Part shown: piece by piece, positions 12,846 to 20,780 of the stretch
Layout of the letters: each line of letters begins with the position of its first letter
Position numbering within the stretch: the stretch's first letter is position 1
NCBI GenBank assembly: GCA_900547475.1
Contig: URGW01000048.1
Coordinates: forward strand, 1 to 20,966
DNA from: an uncultured Clostridium sp.
Lineage (GTDB): Bacteria; Bacillota; Clostridia; Clostridiales; Clostridiaceae
DNA length: 20,966 nucleotides
Reading direction: 5' to 3'
Made by a program: the position numbers and the translations under genes
The notes under the pieces: model-generated
What the model saw: the letters and a program-made list of their open reading frames with translations, nothing else
The model's database searches: none
What the model was told of the DNA's origin: nothing

Positions 12846-14924
12846 TTGAAAGTTATAAGATCTACTTGCAATTATTGTTCTATAGCATGTAATTTAGATT
12901 TTCATGTTGAAGATAATGGTTTTATTAAGAGAGTGGTGCCTACTGTTGATTATCCTGTTAATAAGGGATTTTGTTGTGTAAAGGGATTAAATTTAGATAA
13001 GCAAAATACTGAACATGAAAATCCTGTATTACCACTTGTAAAAGATGAAAATGGAGAATTAAAACAAATTCAATGGCAAGAGGCATTTGATTTGTTTGCT
13101 AAGAGAGTAACTGAAATACAAGAGAAATATGGTAAAGAAAGTTTTGCATTTTTAAGTACAGGTCAATTAGCTACAGAGGAAATGGCCTTGGCAGGACATA
13201 TAGGAAGAACATTTTTAGGAGGAAATGGAGATGGAAATACAAGGCTTTGTATGGCTACGTCAGTAGTTGCATATAAGCAAAGTTTTGGATTTGATGCTCC
13301 TCCATATACTTTTAATGATTTAGAGCATTCAGATGTAATTATATTTATTGGATGTAATCCTGTAGTTGCTCATCCTATTCTTTGGGGAAAGACTAAAAAT
13401 AATAAAGATTGCATAAAGATTGCAATAGATCCAAGAAGAACAGAAACCGTAACTAATTGTGATATGTGGATAGATATAAAACCAAAGTCAGATTTAACAC
13501 TTCTATATACATTAGCCAATGTTCTTATTGAAAAAGGATGGATTGATAATAATTATATTGAGAAGTATACAGAGGACTTTGAGGGATTTAAAGAACATGT
13601 GAAAAAATATACATTAGAGGATATTGAGGAAAAAACAGGTATATCGAAAGGGAGAGTTTTAGAGCTAGCCAAAATAATACATAATGGAAAAAGAGTATCA
13701 TTGTGGTGGACTATGGGAGTAAATCAAAGCTACCAAGCAGTAAGAACGGCACAAGCAATTATAAATATAGCTTTAATGACAGGAAATATAGGCAGACTTG
13801 GAACAGGAGCAAATTCTATAACTGGTCAATGTAATGCTATGGGTTCTAGACTTTTTAGTAATACTACAGGGCTTTATGGTGGAGGAGAGTATGATAATGA
13901 AGCAAGAAGAAAAGTTGTTGCTGAAGCTTTAGATATAGATCCTGAAATGTTACCTAAGAAGCCTACCTTACCATACAATGTTATAATAGAAAAAATAAAC
14001 TCTGGTGAGATAAAAGCTTTATGGGTAGTGGCAACTAACCCTATAGTTTCTTGGATAAATAATTTAGAGTTTAAAAAAGCAGCTGAAAAATTAGAGTTTT
14101 TAGTTGTAGAAGATATTTACTCTGATACTGAAACAGCTAGATATTGTGATTTATTATTACCTTCAGCCAATGGATTAAAGAAAGAAGGTGTATTAATAAA
14201 TACAGAAAGAAGATTATCAAAACTTGATCCAGTATTAGAAAAGAAGGAGAATGAATTAACAGATTATGATATTATGTTGGGAATAGGTAAGGCTTTAGGA
14301 ATGGGAAAATTATTAGATAAGTGGAAAACACCAAGAGATGCTTTTGAAACATTAAAAGAATGCACTAAAGGAATGCCTTGTGATATTACTGGTGTAGATT
14401 ATGATATGTTAAAGAACTCAAGGGGAGTACAGTGGCCATTTAGAGCTGGTGAAAAATTAGAAGAAGATGAAAGAAGACTATTTGAAGATAATAAGTACTA
14501 TACACCAAGTGGTAAGGCTAAATTTATTTATGAAGATGTAGCACCAGTTCCTTATGAACAATCAGAGGAATATCCATACTTGTTTAATACTGGAAGAGGT
14601 ACTGTTGGTCAATGGCATACACAAACAAGAACTAGAGAGATACCAGATGTTTTTTCTATAGTTCCCCATGAAGGATATGTAAATATAAATACTGATTTAG
14701 CTGATGAATTAGGAATAAAAGATAATGAAACAATTAAAATAACATCACCAAATGGTGTAAGTAATAATTTCTTTGTTAAACTAAGTAGAACTGTTAAAAA
14801 AGATCAAATATATGCACCAATGCATTATATAGAAGCAAATTCACTATTACCATCTATATTTGACACATATTCAAAAGAACCTAATTTTAAATATGTACCA
14901 GTAAAAATAGAAAAGATTGATTAG
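12846..14924 (+). CDS. narB: Molybdopterin nitrate reductase, assimilatory/NarB type
   Basis: The 692-aa protein is a cytoplasmic molybdopterin oxidoreductase with an N-terminal [4Fe-4S] site at C8, C11, C15 and C43 or C44, followed by K46. The Mo-ligand segment NTRLCMATSVVAYKQSFG places Cys135 as the metal ligand, followed by Met. Nas/Nap/NarB nitrate reductases have this RLCM(A/S)S pattern, whereas formate dehydrogenases have Cys/Sec-His. IGCNPVVAHPILW also matches the nitrate reductase side. There is no Tat signal and no in-frame TGA, so it is not a selenoprotein. The start is taken as TTG 12846, 8 nt after AAGGAG (12832-12837); the GTG at 12837 overlaps that site. Gene symbol by analogy with the clostridial ferredoxin-linked enzyme. 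It is followed 9 bp later by its ferredoxin gene. Confidence 0.87.
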   Translation: MKVIRSTCNYCSIACNLDFHVEDNGFIKRVVPTVDYPVNKGFCCVKGLNLDKQNTEHENPVLPLVKDENGELKQIQWQEAFDLFAKRVTEIQEKYGKESFAFLSTGQLATEEMALAGHIGRTFLGGNGDGNTRLCMATSVVAYKQSFGFDAPPYTFNDLEHSDVIIFIGCNPVVAHPILWGKTKNNKDCIKIAIDPRRTETVTNCDMWIDIKPKSDLTLLYTLANVLIEKGWIDNNYIEKYTEDFEGFKEHVKKYTLEDIEEKTGISKGRVLELAKIIHNGKRVSLWWTMGVNQSYQAVRTAQAIINIALMTGNIGRLGTGANSITGQCNAMGSRLFSNTTGLYGGGEYDNEARRKVVAEALDIDPEMLPKKPTLPYNVIIEKINSGEIKALWVVATNPIVSWINNLEFKKAAEKLEFLVVEDIYSDTETARYCDLLLPSANGLKKEGVLINTERRLSKLDPVLEKKENELTDYDIMLGIGKALGMGKLLDKWKTPRDAFETLKECTKGMPCDITGVDYDMLKNSRGVQWPFRAGEKLEEDERRLFEDNKYYTPSGKAKFIYEDVAPVPYEQSEEYPYLFNTGRGTVGQWHTQTRTREIPDVFSIVPHEGYVNINTDLADELGIKDNETIKITSPNGVSNNFFVKLSRTVKKDQIYAPMHYIEANSLLPSIFDTYSKEPNFKYVPVKIEKID

Positions 14925-14933
14925 GAGATAGCT

Positions 14934-15347
14934 ATGAAAAGAATAAAAATAGATAGAAATAAATGTATTGGGTGTTTAACATGTACTACTGCATGTAAGG
15001 TATCTCATGGTTCAAGGGATACAAGGGGGAGAATTGTTATTAATAGTGAAGGTAATTTTGCACCAATTTATTGTAGACATTGCACTAGACCTGAATGTGT
15101 TTATGCATGTCCAACTGGAGCTATGAGAAAAGATGATGAAAGTAAATATGTTATTTATGATAAAAGTAGGTGTGCAACTTGTTATATGTGTATAATGGCA
15201 TGTCCATATGGAGTTTTAAAAATGGATTATCAAACAAATAGGGAAGTAATGAAGTGTGATATGTGTATGTCAACAGAACAAAATTTTCCTCAATGTGTAG
15301 ATAAATGTCCAATGAATGCATTAACTTTAGAGGAGGTAGATGAATAA
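14934..15347 (+). CDS. 16-cysteine polyferredoxin (four [4Fe-4S] sites), nitrate reductase partner
   Basis: The 137-aa protein has four cysteine groups: 11, 14, 17, 21; 47, 50, 55, 59; 80, 83, 86, 90; and 108, 111, 121, 125. This spacing is that of the NarH/DmsB/HydN electron-transfer subunits, here in minimal form without extra domains. It would carry electrons from the downstream flavoprotein to the molybdopterin enzyme. The ribosome binding site TAGGAGA overlaps the narB stop codon, and its own stop overlaps the next start by one base (TAATG), so the three genes are translationally coupled. Confidence 0.92.
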   Translation: MKRIKIDRNKCIGCLTCTTACKVSHGSRDTRGRIVINSEGNFAPIYCRHCTRPECVYACPTGAMRKDDESKYVIYDKSRCATCYMCIMACPYGVLKMDYQTNREVMKCDMCMSTEQNFPQCVDKCPMNALTLEEVDE

Positions 15348-16570
15348 TGGTATATGTTATAGTAGGAGCATCTGCATCTGGAATTAATGCAGCTAAAACT
15401 TTACGTGAAAATGATAAAAATGCAGAAATAATATTAGTATCTAAGGATGAATATGTTTATTCAAGATGCATACTTCACCATTTTTTAGATGGAAGAAGGG
15501 AAATAGAAGCTTTAGACTTTACTCCAAATAATTTTTTTGAAATGTATAAGATAAAGTGGATAAAAGGAGTAGAAGTGGTAGGAATAGATATAAAAGAGAA
15601 AAAGCTAAAATTATCAAACAATGAAGATTTAGGTTACGATAAAATTTTATTAGCTGCAGGATCATCATCATTTTTACCACCAATAGAAAATTTAAGAACA
15701 GCAAATAATATAATTGGACTTAGAAATTTAGATGATGCTATTAAGATTAAGGAAGAAGCTAATAAGGTTAAGAATGTTGCTATTTTAGGTGCTGGATTAG
15801 TTGGGGTAGATGCTTTGGCAGGGCTTTTAGATTATGATGTAAATATTACTTTAATTGAAATGGGAGATAGAATATTACCACTTCAATTAGATAATTATGC
15901 AGCAGAAGTATATCAAGAAAGATTAAAGGAAGAGGGAGTAAACTTTAAGTTTGGAGTAAAAGCTGAAAAGGTTATAGTAGATGATAATAATAATCCAGTT
16001 TCAATAAAATTAAATACTGAAGAAGAAATACCTTGTGAATTAATAATTGCATGTACTGGTGTTAGATCTAATATAGGATTTTTAAAAGATAGTGGTATAG
16101 AATGTGATAAATTTGGACTTATAATTAATACAAAGGGTGAAACTAATATAAAGGATGTTTATGGTGCAGGAGATATAACAGGAAGAAATCCAATATGGCC
16201 AACAGCTGTTAAGGAAGGAATTATTGCAGCCAATAATATGATTGGTAAGGAAATTTATATGAATGACTTTTTTGGAAGTAAAAATACAATGAATTTCTGT
16301 GGAGTTGCTACAATGTCTCTAGGAATAGTAAATAAACCAGATGATAGCTATAAGGAAGAGACTCAAATAAAGGGAAAAGATTATAAAAAGATAATTCATA
16401 AAGATGGAATAATATATGGAGCTATAGTTCAAGGTGATTTATCTTATGTTGGAGTACTAACACAACTTATAAAGGAGAACATTGATATAAGAAAAGTTAA
16501 GAAGCCACTTTTTGATATAGATTATTCTGATTTCTTTAATGAAAAAGAAAATTTAGAGTTTGTATATTAA
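15347..16570 (+). CDS. NAD(P)H/FAD-dependent oxidoreductase, nitrate reductase electron donor
   Basis: The 407-aa protein is a pyridine-nucleotide disulfide-reductase-fold enzyme. The FAD motif IVGASASGINAA is at residues 5-16, the NAD(P) motif AILGAGLVGVDALA near 145-158, and the second FAD contact YGAGDITGRNP near 270-280. Cys41, in YSRCILHH, lies near where NADH oxidases and CoA-disulfide reductases keep their redox cysteine, but the family with YSRC is mostly rubredoxin/ferredoxin reductase or NasB-N-terminal-like. The overlap with the polyferredoxin gene and the nitrate reductase context make it the likely NAD(P)H entry point of that chain. A terminator-like structure follows. Confidence 0.87.
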   Translation: MVYVIVGASASGINAAKTLRENDKNAEIILVSKDEYVYSRCILHHFLDGRREIEALDFTPNNFFEMYKIKWIKGVEVVGIDIKEKKLKLSNNEDLGYDKILLAAGSSSFLPPIENLRTANNIIGLRNLDDAIKIKEEANKVKNVAILGAGLVGVDALAGLLDYDVNITLIEMGDRILPLQLDNYAAEVYQERLKEEGVNFKFGVKAEKVIVDDNNNPVSIKLNTEEEIPCELIIACTGVRSNIGFLKDSGIECDKFGLIINTKGETNIKDVYGAGDITGRNPIWPTAVKEGIIAANNMIGKEIYMNDFFGSKNTMNFCGVATMSLGIVNKPDDSYKEETQIKGKDYKKIIHKDGIIYGAIVQGDLSYVGVLTQLIKENIDIRKVKKPLFDIDYSDFFNEKENLEFVY

Positions 16571-16602
16571 AAATAAAGATAAAGGATATTATAAATTAAA
16601 AT

Positions 16603-16677
16603 AAATAAGTAGATATTTATATGTATAGCTTATATAAAGATAGGCAAAAATTAACAATAATCTACTTATTTTTTTAT
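16603..16677 (+). terminator. Probable terminator of the nitrate reductase operon
   Basis: AAATAAGTAGA (16603-16613) pairs with TCTACTTATTT (16661-16671) over 11 bp, with an inner 7-bp stem (TTTATAT 16616-16622 with ATATAAA 16632-16638) in the 47-nt interior, and a T-run follows. The long interior lowers confidence. Confidence 0.6.
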
Positions 16678-16690
16678 TATTACTAATTAA

Positions 16691-16723
16691 ATTCATTATC
16701 AAATGATATTACTGATAATGAAT
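16691..16723. promoter_or_regulatory. Palindromic operator-like site 1 before the CDF gene
   Basis: ATTCATTATC (16691-16700) and GATAATGAAT (16714-16723) form a perfect 10-bp inverted repeat with a 13-bp spacer. Within it, TTATCAAATGATA (from 16697) repeats the core of site 2, 67 bp downstream. Confidence 0.5.
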
Positions 16724-16761
16724 GGAATTACGTACATATATAAAGAGATAACATACAATAT

Positions 16762-16779
16762 AATTATCAAATGATAATT
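16762..16779. promoter_or_regulatory. Palindromic operator-like site 2 over -10 and ribosome binding site of the CDF gene
   Basis: AATTATCA-AA-TGATAATT is a perfect 8-2-8 palindrome. Its left end overlaps a TATAAT (16759-16764) and its right end abuts the GGAGGTG ribosome binding site (16780-16786). A protein bound here would block transcription or translation start. It shares the 13-bp core TTATCAAATGATA with site 1. Confidence 0.55.
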
Positions 16780-16793
16780 GGAGGTGTATTATA

Positions 16794-17663
16794 GTGAATA
16801 GATATGACGAATCTAATAAAGTAACAATAATATCTATTTTACTTAATATAGGATTAACTATACTAAAAATATTATCAGGTATTTTAGGTAACTCTGCAGC
16901 TATAATAGCTGATGGAGTACATTCAGCATCAGATATAATTACTTCTGTTGGAGTTCTTATAGGAAATAAGATTTCTAGAAAGCCAAGAGATGATGAACAT
17001 CAATATGGACATGAAAAGGCAGAGGGTTTAATTTCTTTTACTTTAGCAACTGTACTTATAGGTATTTCTTTTAAAATAGGATATGATGGATTTAAAGAGT
17101 TAATTAATGTAAATAATATATTAGTACCTAATGCGTTGCCGTTAATTGTGGCTTTAATATCAATAGCAGTTAAGGAATACCAATATCAAATTACGATTAG
17201 AGTAGCTAAAAGAATTAATTCATCATCATTAAAGGCTGATGCTTGGCACCATAGATCGGATGCGCTTTCATCTATAGCAGCGTTTATTGGAATTGGAGGT
17301 GCAATGCTTGGATTAAAGATATTAGATCCAATAGCATCAATTATAGTAGCTATAATTGTTGTAAAGGTTGGAATTGATATATTAAAATCAGCCTGTAATG
17401 AACTGATGGATAGTTCAATAAGTAAACAAGATATTAGTACAATTAAATCATTAGTAGATAGTGATGAAAAAATATATGGAATAAAAGATTTTAAATCTAG
17501 AAAGTATGGATCTGTTGCATACATTGATATGAGTATTTTTATTGATAAAAGCAAAACATTAGAAGAGGCTCATGAGATTGCAGATAATTTAGAGCATATT
17601 ATAATTTCTGGTTTAAGCTATATTAAAGAAATAAATATTCATACGGAACCATATAAGAACTAA
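16794..17663 (+). CDS. Cation diffusion facilitator family metal exporter
   Basis: The 289-aa protein matches the CDF length and layout: about six membrane helices in the first 200 residues, then a soluble C-terminal domain. Metal-site motifs are ADGVHSASD in helix 2 (D40, H43, D47) and HHRSD in helix 5 (H152, D156), with the loop DEHQYGHEKAE (67-77) between helices 2 and 3. The HxxxD/HxxxD set is usual for Zn2+ (or Fe/Co) and unlike the DxxxD of Mn-type members; the exact metal is not provable from sequence. It would export divalent cations by proton antiport. GTG start, 7 nt after GGAGGTG. It has its own promoter region with two palindromes and its own terminator, so it is probably metal regulated, though no regulator gene is adjacent. 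Confidence 0.93.
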   Translation: MNRYDESNKVTIISILLNIGLTILKILSGILGNSAAIIADGVHSASDIITSVGVLIGNKISRKPRDDEHQYGHEKAEGLISFTLATVLIGISFKIGYDGFKELINVNNILVPNALPLIVALISIAVKEYQYQITIRVAKRINSSSLKADAWHHRSDALSSIAAFIGIGGAMLGLKILDPIASIIVAIIVVKVGIDILKSACNELMDSSISKQDISTIKSLVDSDEKIYGIKDFKSRKYGSVAYIDMSIFIDKSKTLEEAHEIADNLEHIIISGLSYIKEINIHTEPYKN

Positions 17664-17675
17664 GGGGAGTTCATA

Positions 17676-17704
17676 AATAAAGTCGGATTTATCCGACTTA
17701 TTTG
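17676..17704 (+). terminator. Rho-independent terminator of the CDF gene
   Basis: AAGTCGGAT (17680-17688) pairs with ATCCGACTT (17691-17699); flanking A and T residues extend the stem to a near-perfect palindrome, with TATTTG after it. Confidence 0.88.
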
Positions 17705-17814
17705 TTTGAATTTATAATGTATTATAAGTATAATAATTATTATTTTATAATATTTTTATAATTTATTATAAAGATAACACGAGATTAATTAAAATGAGAG
17801 GACAAAGTTTTTAT

Positions 17815-18507
17815 ATGAGAATAAACAAATATTTTAGTAATTTGGGAATTTGTTCTAGAAGAGAAACTAATAGATTAATTGAAGAAAAAAGAGTTATTGT
17901 AAATGGTGTTCTATGTGAGCCAGGACAGTGGGTAGAAGAATATGATGAAATATTATTGGACGGAGAAAGAGTACAAGCAAAAGAAAGAATATATATAGCT
18001 TTAAATAAACCCGTAGGAGTAACTTGTACAGCAGCTGAAAATGTTAAGGATAATATAATAAGCTATATGAATTATGGTCAATATATATTTCCAGTTGGGA
18101 GATTAGATAAGGAATCACAGGGATTAATAATAATGACGAATGATGGAGTTTTATCAAATAAAATATTAGAAGCTGATAATCTTCATGAAAAGGAATATAT
18201 AGTTACAGTAGATAAAATAATAAATGATGATTTTATTAATAAAATGTCAAACGGAGTAGACATAGGTGATGTTATAACGAGAAAATGCAGAGTTAATAAA
18301 ATAGATGATAATACTTTTAATATAGTTTTAACTCAAGGACTTAATAAACAAATAAGAAGAATGACTAAAGCCTTTGGATATACTGTAATAAAATTAGAAC
18401 GAATTAGGATAATGAATATAAAAATAGATGATATACCATATGGAGAGTGGAGAAAACTTACCCCTGAAGAGTTAGAAAAATTAAAAGAACTAACATTATA
18501 TAATTAA
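17815..18507 (+). CDS. rRNA pseudouridine synthase, RluF/RsuA family
   Basis: The 230-aa protein has an S4 RNA-binding domain at the N-terminus (RINKYFSNLGICSRRE, VIVNG), then the catalytic domain with NKPVGVTCT at 64-72, the active-site GRLDKESQGL (D98) and NKQIRRM at 177-183. The GVTCT and short C-terminus fit the RluF-like (23S U2604) branch best; RsuA or RluB are alternatives. The start is ambiguous: ATG 17794 is also in frame, but the S4 domain normally begins with M-R-I-N-K and GAGAGGA (17796-17802) lies between the two ATGs, so 17815 is preferred despite a long (12 nt) spacing. Convergent with the LTA-synthase-like gene. Confidence 0.87.
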   Translation: MRINKYFSNLGICSRRETNRLIEEKRVIVNGVLCEPGQWVEEYDEILLDGERVQAKERIYIALNKPVGVTCTAAENVKDNIISYMNYGQYIFPVGRLDKESQGLIIMTNDGVLSNKILEADNLHEKEYIVTVDKIINDDFINKMSNGVDIGDVITRKCRVNKIDDNTFNIVLTQGLNKQIRRMTKAFGYTVIKLERIRIMNIKIDDIPYGEWRKLTPEELEKLKELTLYN

Positions 18508-18543
18508 AAAATAGATAGGATATAAAAATCCTATCTATTTTTT
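18506..18543. terminator. Bidirectional terminator between convergent genes
   Basis: A perfect 16-bp stem (18506-18521 with 18528-18543) with loop ATAAAA has six A on the left arm and six T on the right, so it ends in a U-run when read from either strand. It lies at the stop of the pseudouridine synthase gene and 10 bp after the stop of the minus-strand gene. Confidence 0.93.
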
Positions 18544-18553
18544 ATAGCTATAA

Positions 18554-20677
18554 TTATTGTTCATCTACAATTGGGTAAATAAACTCATTTGTAGAACTTA
18601 ATTTTCCACCACCAGTAGTACGTTGAGTGACTACTATTGAAGAGTTAGGCTCTAAAGTAATATCATTAACCATAAGTGTATTAGAATCTATAAATACAGT
18701 TTTAGTATATTTACCATTTATATATATTTTACTAAATTCATTAAAGTTCTCACCTTTTATAACAAGATTGTTATCTCCTTCTAGTTCATCTATTCCTTCA
18801 ATAGTTTCAGAATCTTCCGAAGGTTCAATATTTTCTAGAGTTTCAATCTCTTCAGCAGTGGTAGTTTCTTCATAAACATCTGTTATAGAAATATCGTAAG
18901 TTCCCATTTTTAAGTCAGTTGCTATAAATGGATTAATGCCACCATAGATATATTGTTCTCCATATAACATATCATATTGTAATAATTTTAAATCATCTAA
19001 ATAGTTAGGTGTGTTTTTAAATTGATTATGGAATTTTGTTAAAACACCATTATCTATATCTAAGCTATTTAATACAGATGATGTTAATTGATATGCAGTT
19101 AAATCTTGATCATTTTTAGGCATATCGAAATTGCTCCAAACAACATATTCAGTTTGGAATATTGAATTATTAACTAAATCTTCATCACTAAATCCTAATG
19201 TTGGTAAGTGATCGCCAAATAAAACTAAAACAGTTTCTTCATCTCTATTAGAAAGTGCTTCTACTAATTGTCCCACAAATTGATCCACTTCATGTAATTG
19301 ATTTATATAATAAGTGAAAGCGTTAGTAGTTTCTTCATCAGGTAATCCACTAACTTGAATTTTAGGATTTTCTAATATTTTTTCTTTTGGATAATCACCA
19401 TGGGCTTGTACAGAAATAGTATATACAAAATCTGATCCTTCAGTAGAATTTAAAGATTTAAGTATTTCATCTGTAAGATAAAAATCTTTTGCCCAATCCT
19501 TTGGAGTATATTCTTCAACATTCATATATTCTAAAGATGTGAATGTATCAAATCCTAGTTGTGAAAATACAAAATTTCTACCGTAGAAAGTTCCTTTATT
19601 ATTATGAATAGCATGAGTTGAATAACCTAATTCTTTTAAATCATAGCTTACACTTTCAGCAGTACTTTCTTGAAGAATAGTCTTATAAGGGTACTCTCCA
19701 GGACCGAAGAATTGTAAACTCATACCACTTAGTACTTCGAATTCTGTATTTGCAGTGCCAGCACCAACAGATGGAACTGTTAAATATCCAGACGAATAGT
19801 TTTCCATAAGACTTCTAAAGTTAGGTACTGGGTCTTCAGAAAATTGTAAATACTTAACTAATGTTGGATCAAAAAATGATTCTAATTGAACCATTACTAT
19901 ATTTGGCTTATCTGTGTTAGTTTTATGATTTAATCCACCTTCTGTACTAGCTAGTAAAATATCATTGCTGCCAAGTTCATTGCTTGTATTATTTGATGCA
20001 ATTAAATCAGAAATAGAAGCAATTTTTTCCTCAGAATAATCTTTTGGCTTATCAATACCAGTATTTAATAAGGTATTAGAGAAGCAATAAGGAAAACCAT
20101 AATCTTCATAGGCAAATGCAATATTTCCAAAGTAAGAAGTGATTACATTGAATCCTAAAGCAACTTTTGTTGAAAGGAAAAGAAAAGCCCATACAGATGT
20201 AACAATTAATATATTTTTCTTATAATTCAGTTTTCCTTTATATTTAGGTCCTTTAAAGAATAAGAATATAATTCCAAGGACTACAGCAATTAAAAAGCCA
20301 GCTATAAGATTAGTAACAGTTGCAGATAAATATTTAGATATCATTCCTAAACCTAAGTCAGCAAGTGTTAAATCAGTGGCTGTAAAAGGAGTTACCCTAT
20401 TACTTAGTATGATTCCATTAGTTATACCAAATCCTATCCATATAGTACTTATTAAAGTGAAGAAAAAAGTCCTTCTTTTAAATAATAATACAATAGATAG
20501 TGTAGATAATATAATTAAGCAATTATATAAAAATACTAGCGGAGATCCGAATATATAGCTAAAAGTATCACCTAGGCTTCTTCTACTACAAAGTTCAATT
20601 ATAAAGTTAATAATTAATGGAGCCAATAAAAATTTCAAAAATGAGCGAGTAGACTGCTCCTTAAAAGAAAGTTTCAT
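18554..20677 (-). CDS. LTA-synthase-like phosphoglycerol transferase with C-terminal IPT/TIG-like domain
   Basis: The 707-aa membrane protein has about five N-terminal transmembrane helices (roughly 14-30, 46-66, 71-92, 121-142, 154-176), an extracellular linker, then an alkaline-phosphatase-fold (sulfatase) domain. Metal and catalytic residues fit lipoteichoic acid synthases: E266 in QLESFFDP, T308 in GAGTANTEFE (nucleophile), HNNKGTFYGRN (358-368) and FGDHLPT (487-493; D489, H490). It would transfer glycerol phosphate from phosphatidylglycerol onto a surface polymer. After residue 600 come an acidic Glu/Thr-rich linker (603-636) and about 70 residues resembling an IPT/TIG beta-sandwich (NLVIKGENF, IYINGKYTKT, STNEFIY), which standard LtaS lacks. 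ATG at 20677 follows AGGGGG with 7-nt spacing. Confidence 0.9.
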   Translation of the reverse strand: MKLSFKEQSTRSFLKFLLAPLIINFIIELCSRRSLGDTFSYIFGSPLVFLYNCLIILSTLSIVLLFKRRTFFFTLISTIWIGFGITNGIILSNRVTPFTATDLTLADLGLGMISKYLSATVTNLIAGFLIAVVLGIIFLFFKGPKYKGKLNYKKNILIVTSVWAFLFLSTKVALGFNVITSYFGNIAFAYEDYGFPYCFSNTLLNTGIDKPKDYSEEKIASISDLIASNNTSNELGSNDILLASTEGGLNHKTNTDKPNIVMVQLESFFDPTLVKYLQFSEDPVPNFRSLMENYSSGYLTVPSVGAGTANTEFEVLSGMSLQFFGPGEYPYKTILQESTAESVSYDLKELGYSTHAIHNNKGTFYGRNFVFSQLGFDTFTSLEYMNVEEYTPKDWAKDFYLTDEILKSLNSTEGSDFVYTISVQAHGDYPKEKILENPKIQVSGLPDEETTNAFTYYINQLHEVDQFVGQLVEALSNRDEETVLVLFGDHLPTLGFSDEDLVNNSIFQTEYVVWSNFDMPKNDQDLTAYQLTSSVLNSLDIDNGVLTKFHNQFKNTPNYLDDLKLLQYDMLYGEQYIYGGINPFIATDLKMGTYDISITDVYEETTTAEEIETLENIEPSEDSETIEGIDELEGDNNLVIKGENFNEFSKIYINGKYTKTVFIDSNTLMVNDITLEPNSSIVVTQRTTGGGKLSSTNEFIYPIVDEQ

Positions 20678-20751
20678 AAAAAATCCCCCTGTTATTGTTT
20701 ATTTCTTTGTTAAATATTTGTTAAAAAATTACTAATATTAAATCATAGATT

Positions 20752-20780
20752 ATTATACAACTATTAAACTAATATTCCAA
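20752..20780 (-). promoter_or_regulatory. Promoter of the LTA-synthase-like gene
   Basis: On the minus strand, TTGGAA (20780-20775) and TATAAT (20757-20752) are separated by 17 bp. The start would be near 20745, about 68 nt before the ATG. Confidence 0.55.

Noticed and set aside
12846..14924. Selenocysteine formate dehydrogenase
   Set aside because: The frame has no internal TGA, the metal ligand is an ordinary Cys followed by Met, and the surrounding motif fits nitrate reductases.
15519..15704. Minus-strand open frame within the flavoprotein gene
   Set aside because: Antisense shadow of a well-supported enzyme, Leu/Phe-rich low complexity.
16691..16779. Classical Fur or PerR box
   Set aside because: The half-sites TTATCA and TGATAA occur in the reverse order from the Fur 7-1-7 box, and the PerR TTATAATnATTATAA pattern is absent.
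17186..17554. Minus-strand open frame within the CDF gene
   Set aside because: Hydrophobic antisense shadow of membrane helices; no ribosome binding site.
18627..18875. Plus-strand open frame antisense to the tail of the LTA-synthase-like gene
   Set aside because: Ser/Ile-rich complement of the acidic linker and tail; no promoter or ribosome binding site. The same applies to the frame at 20376-20558.
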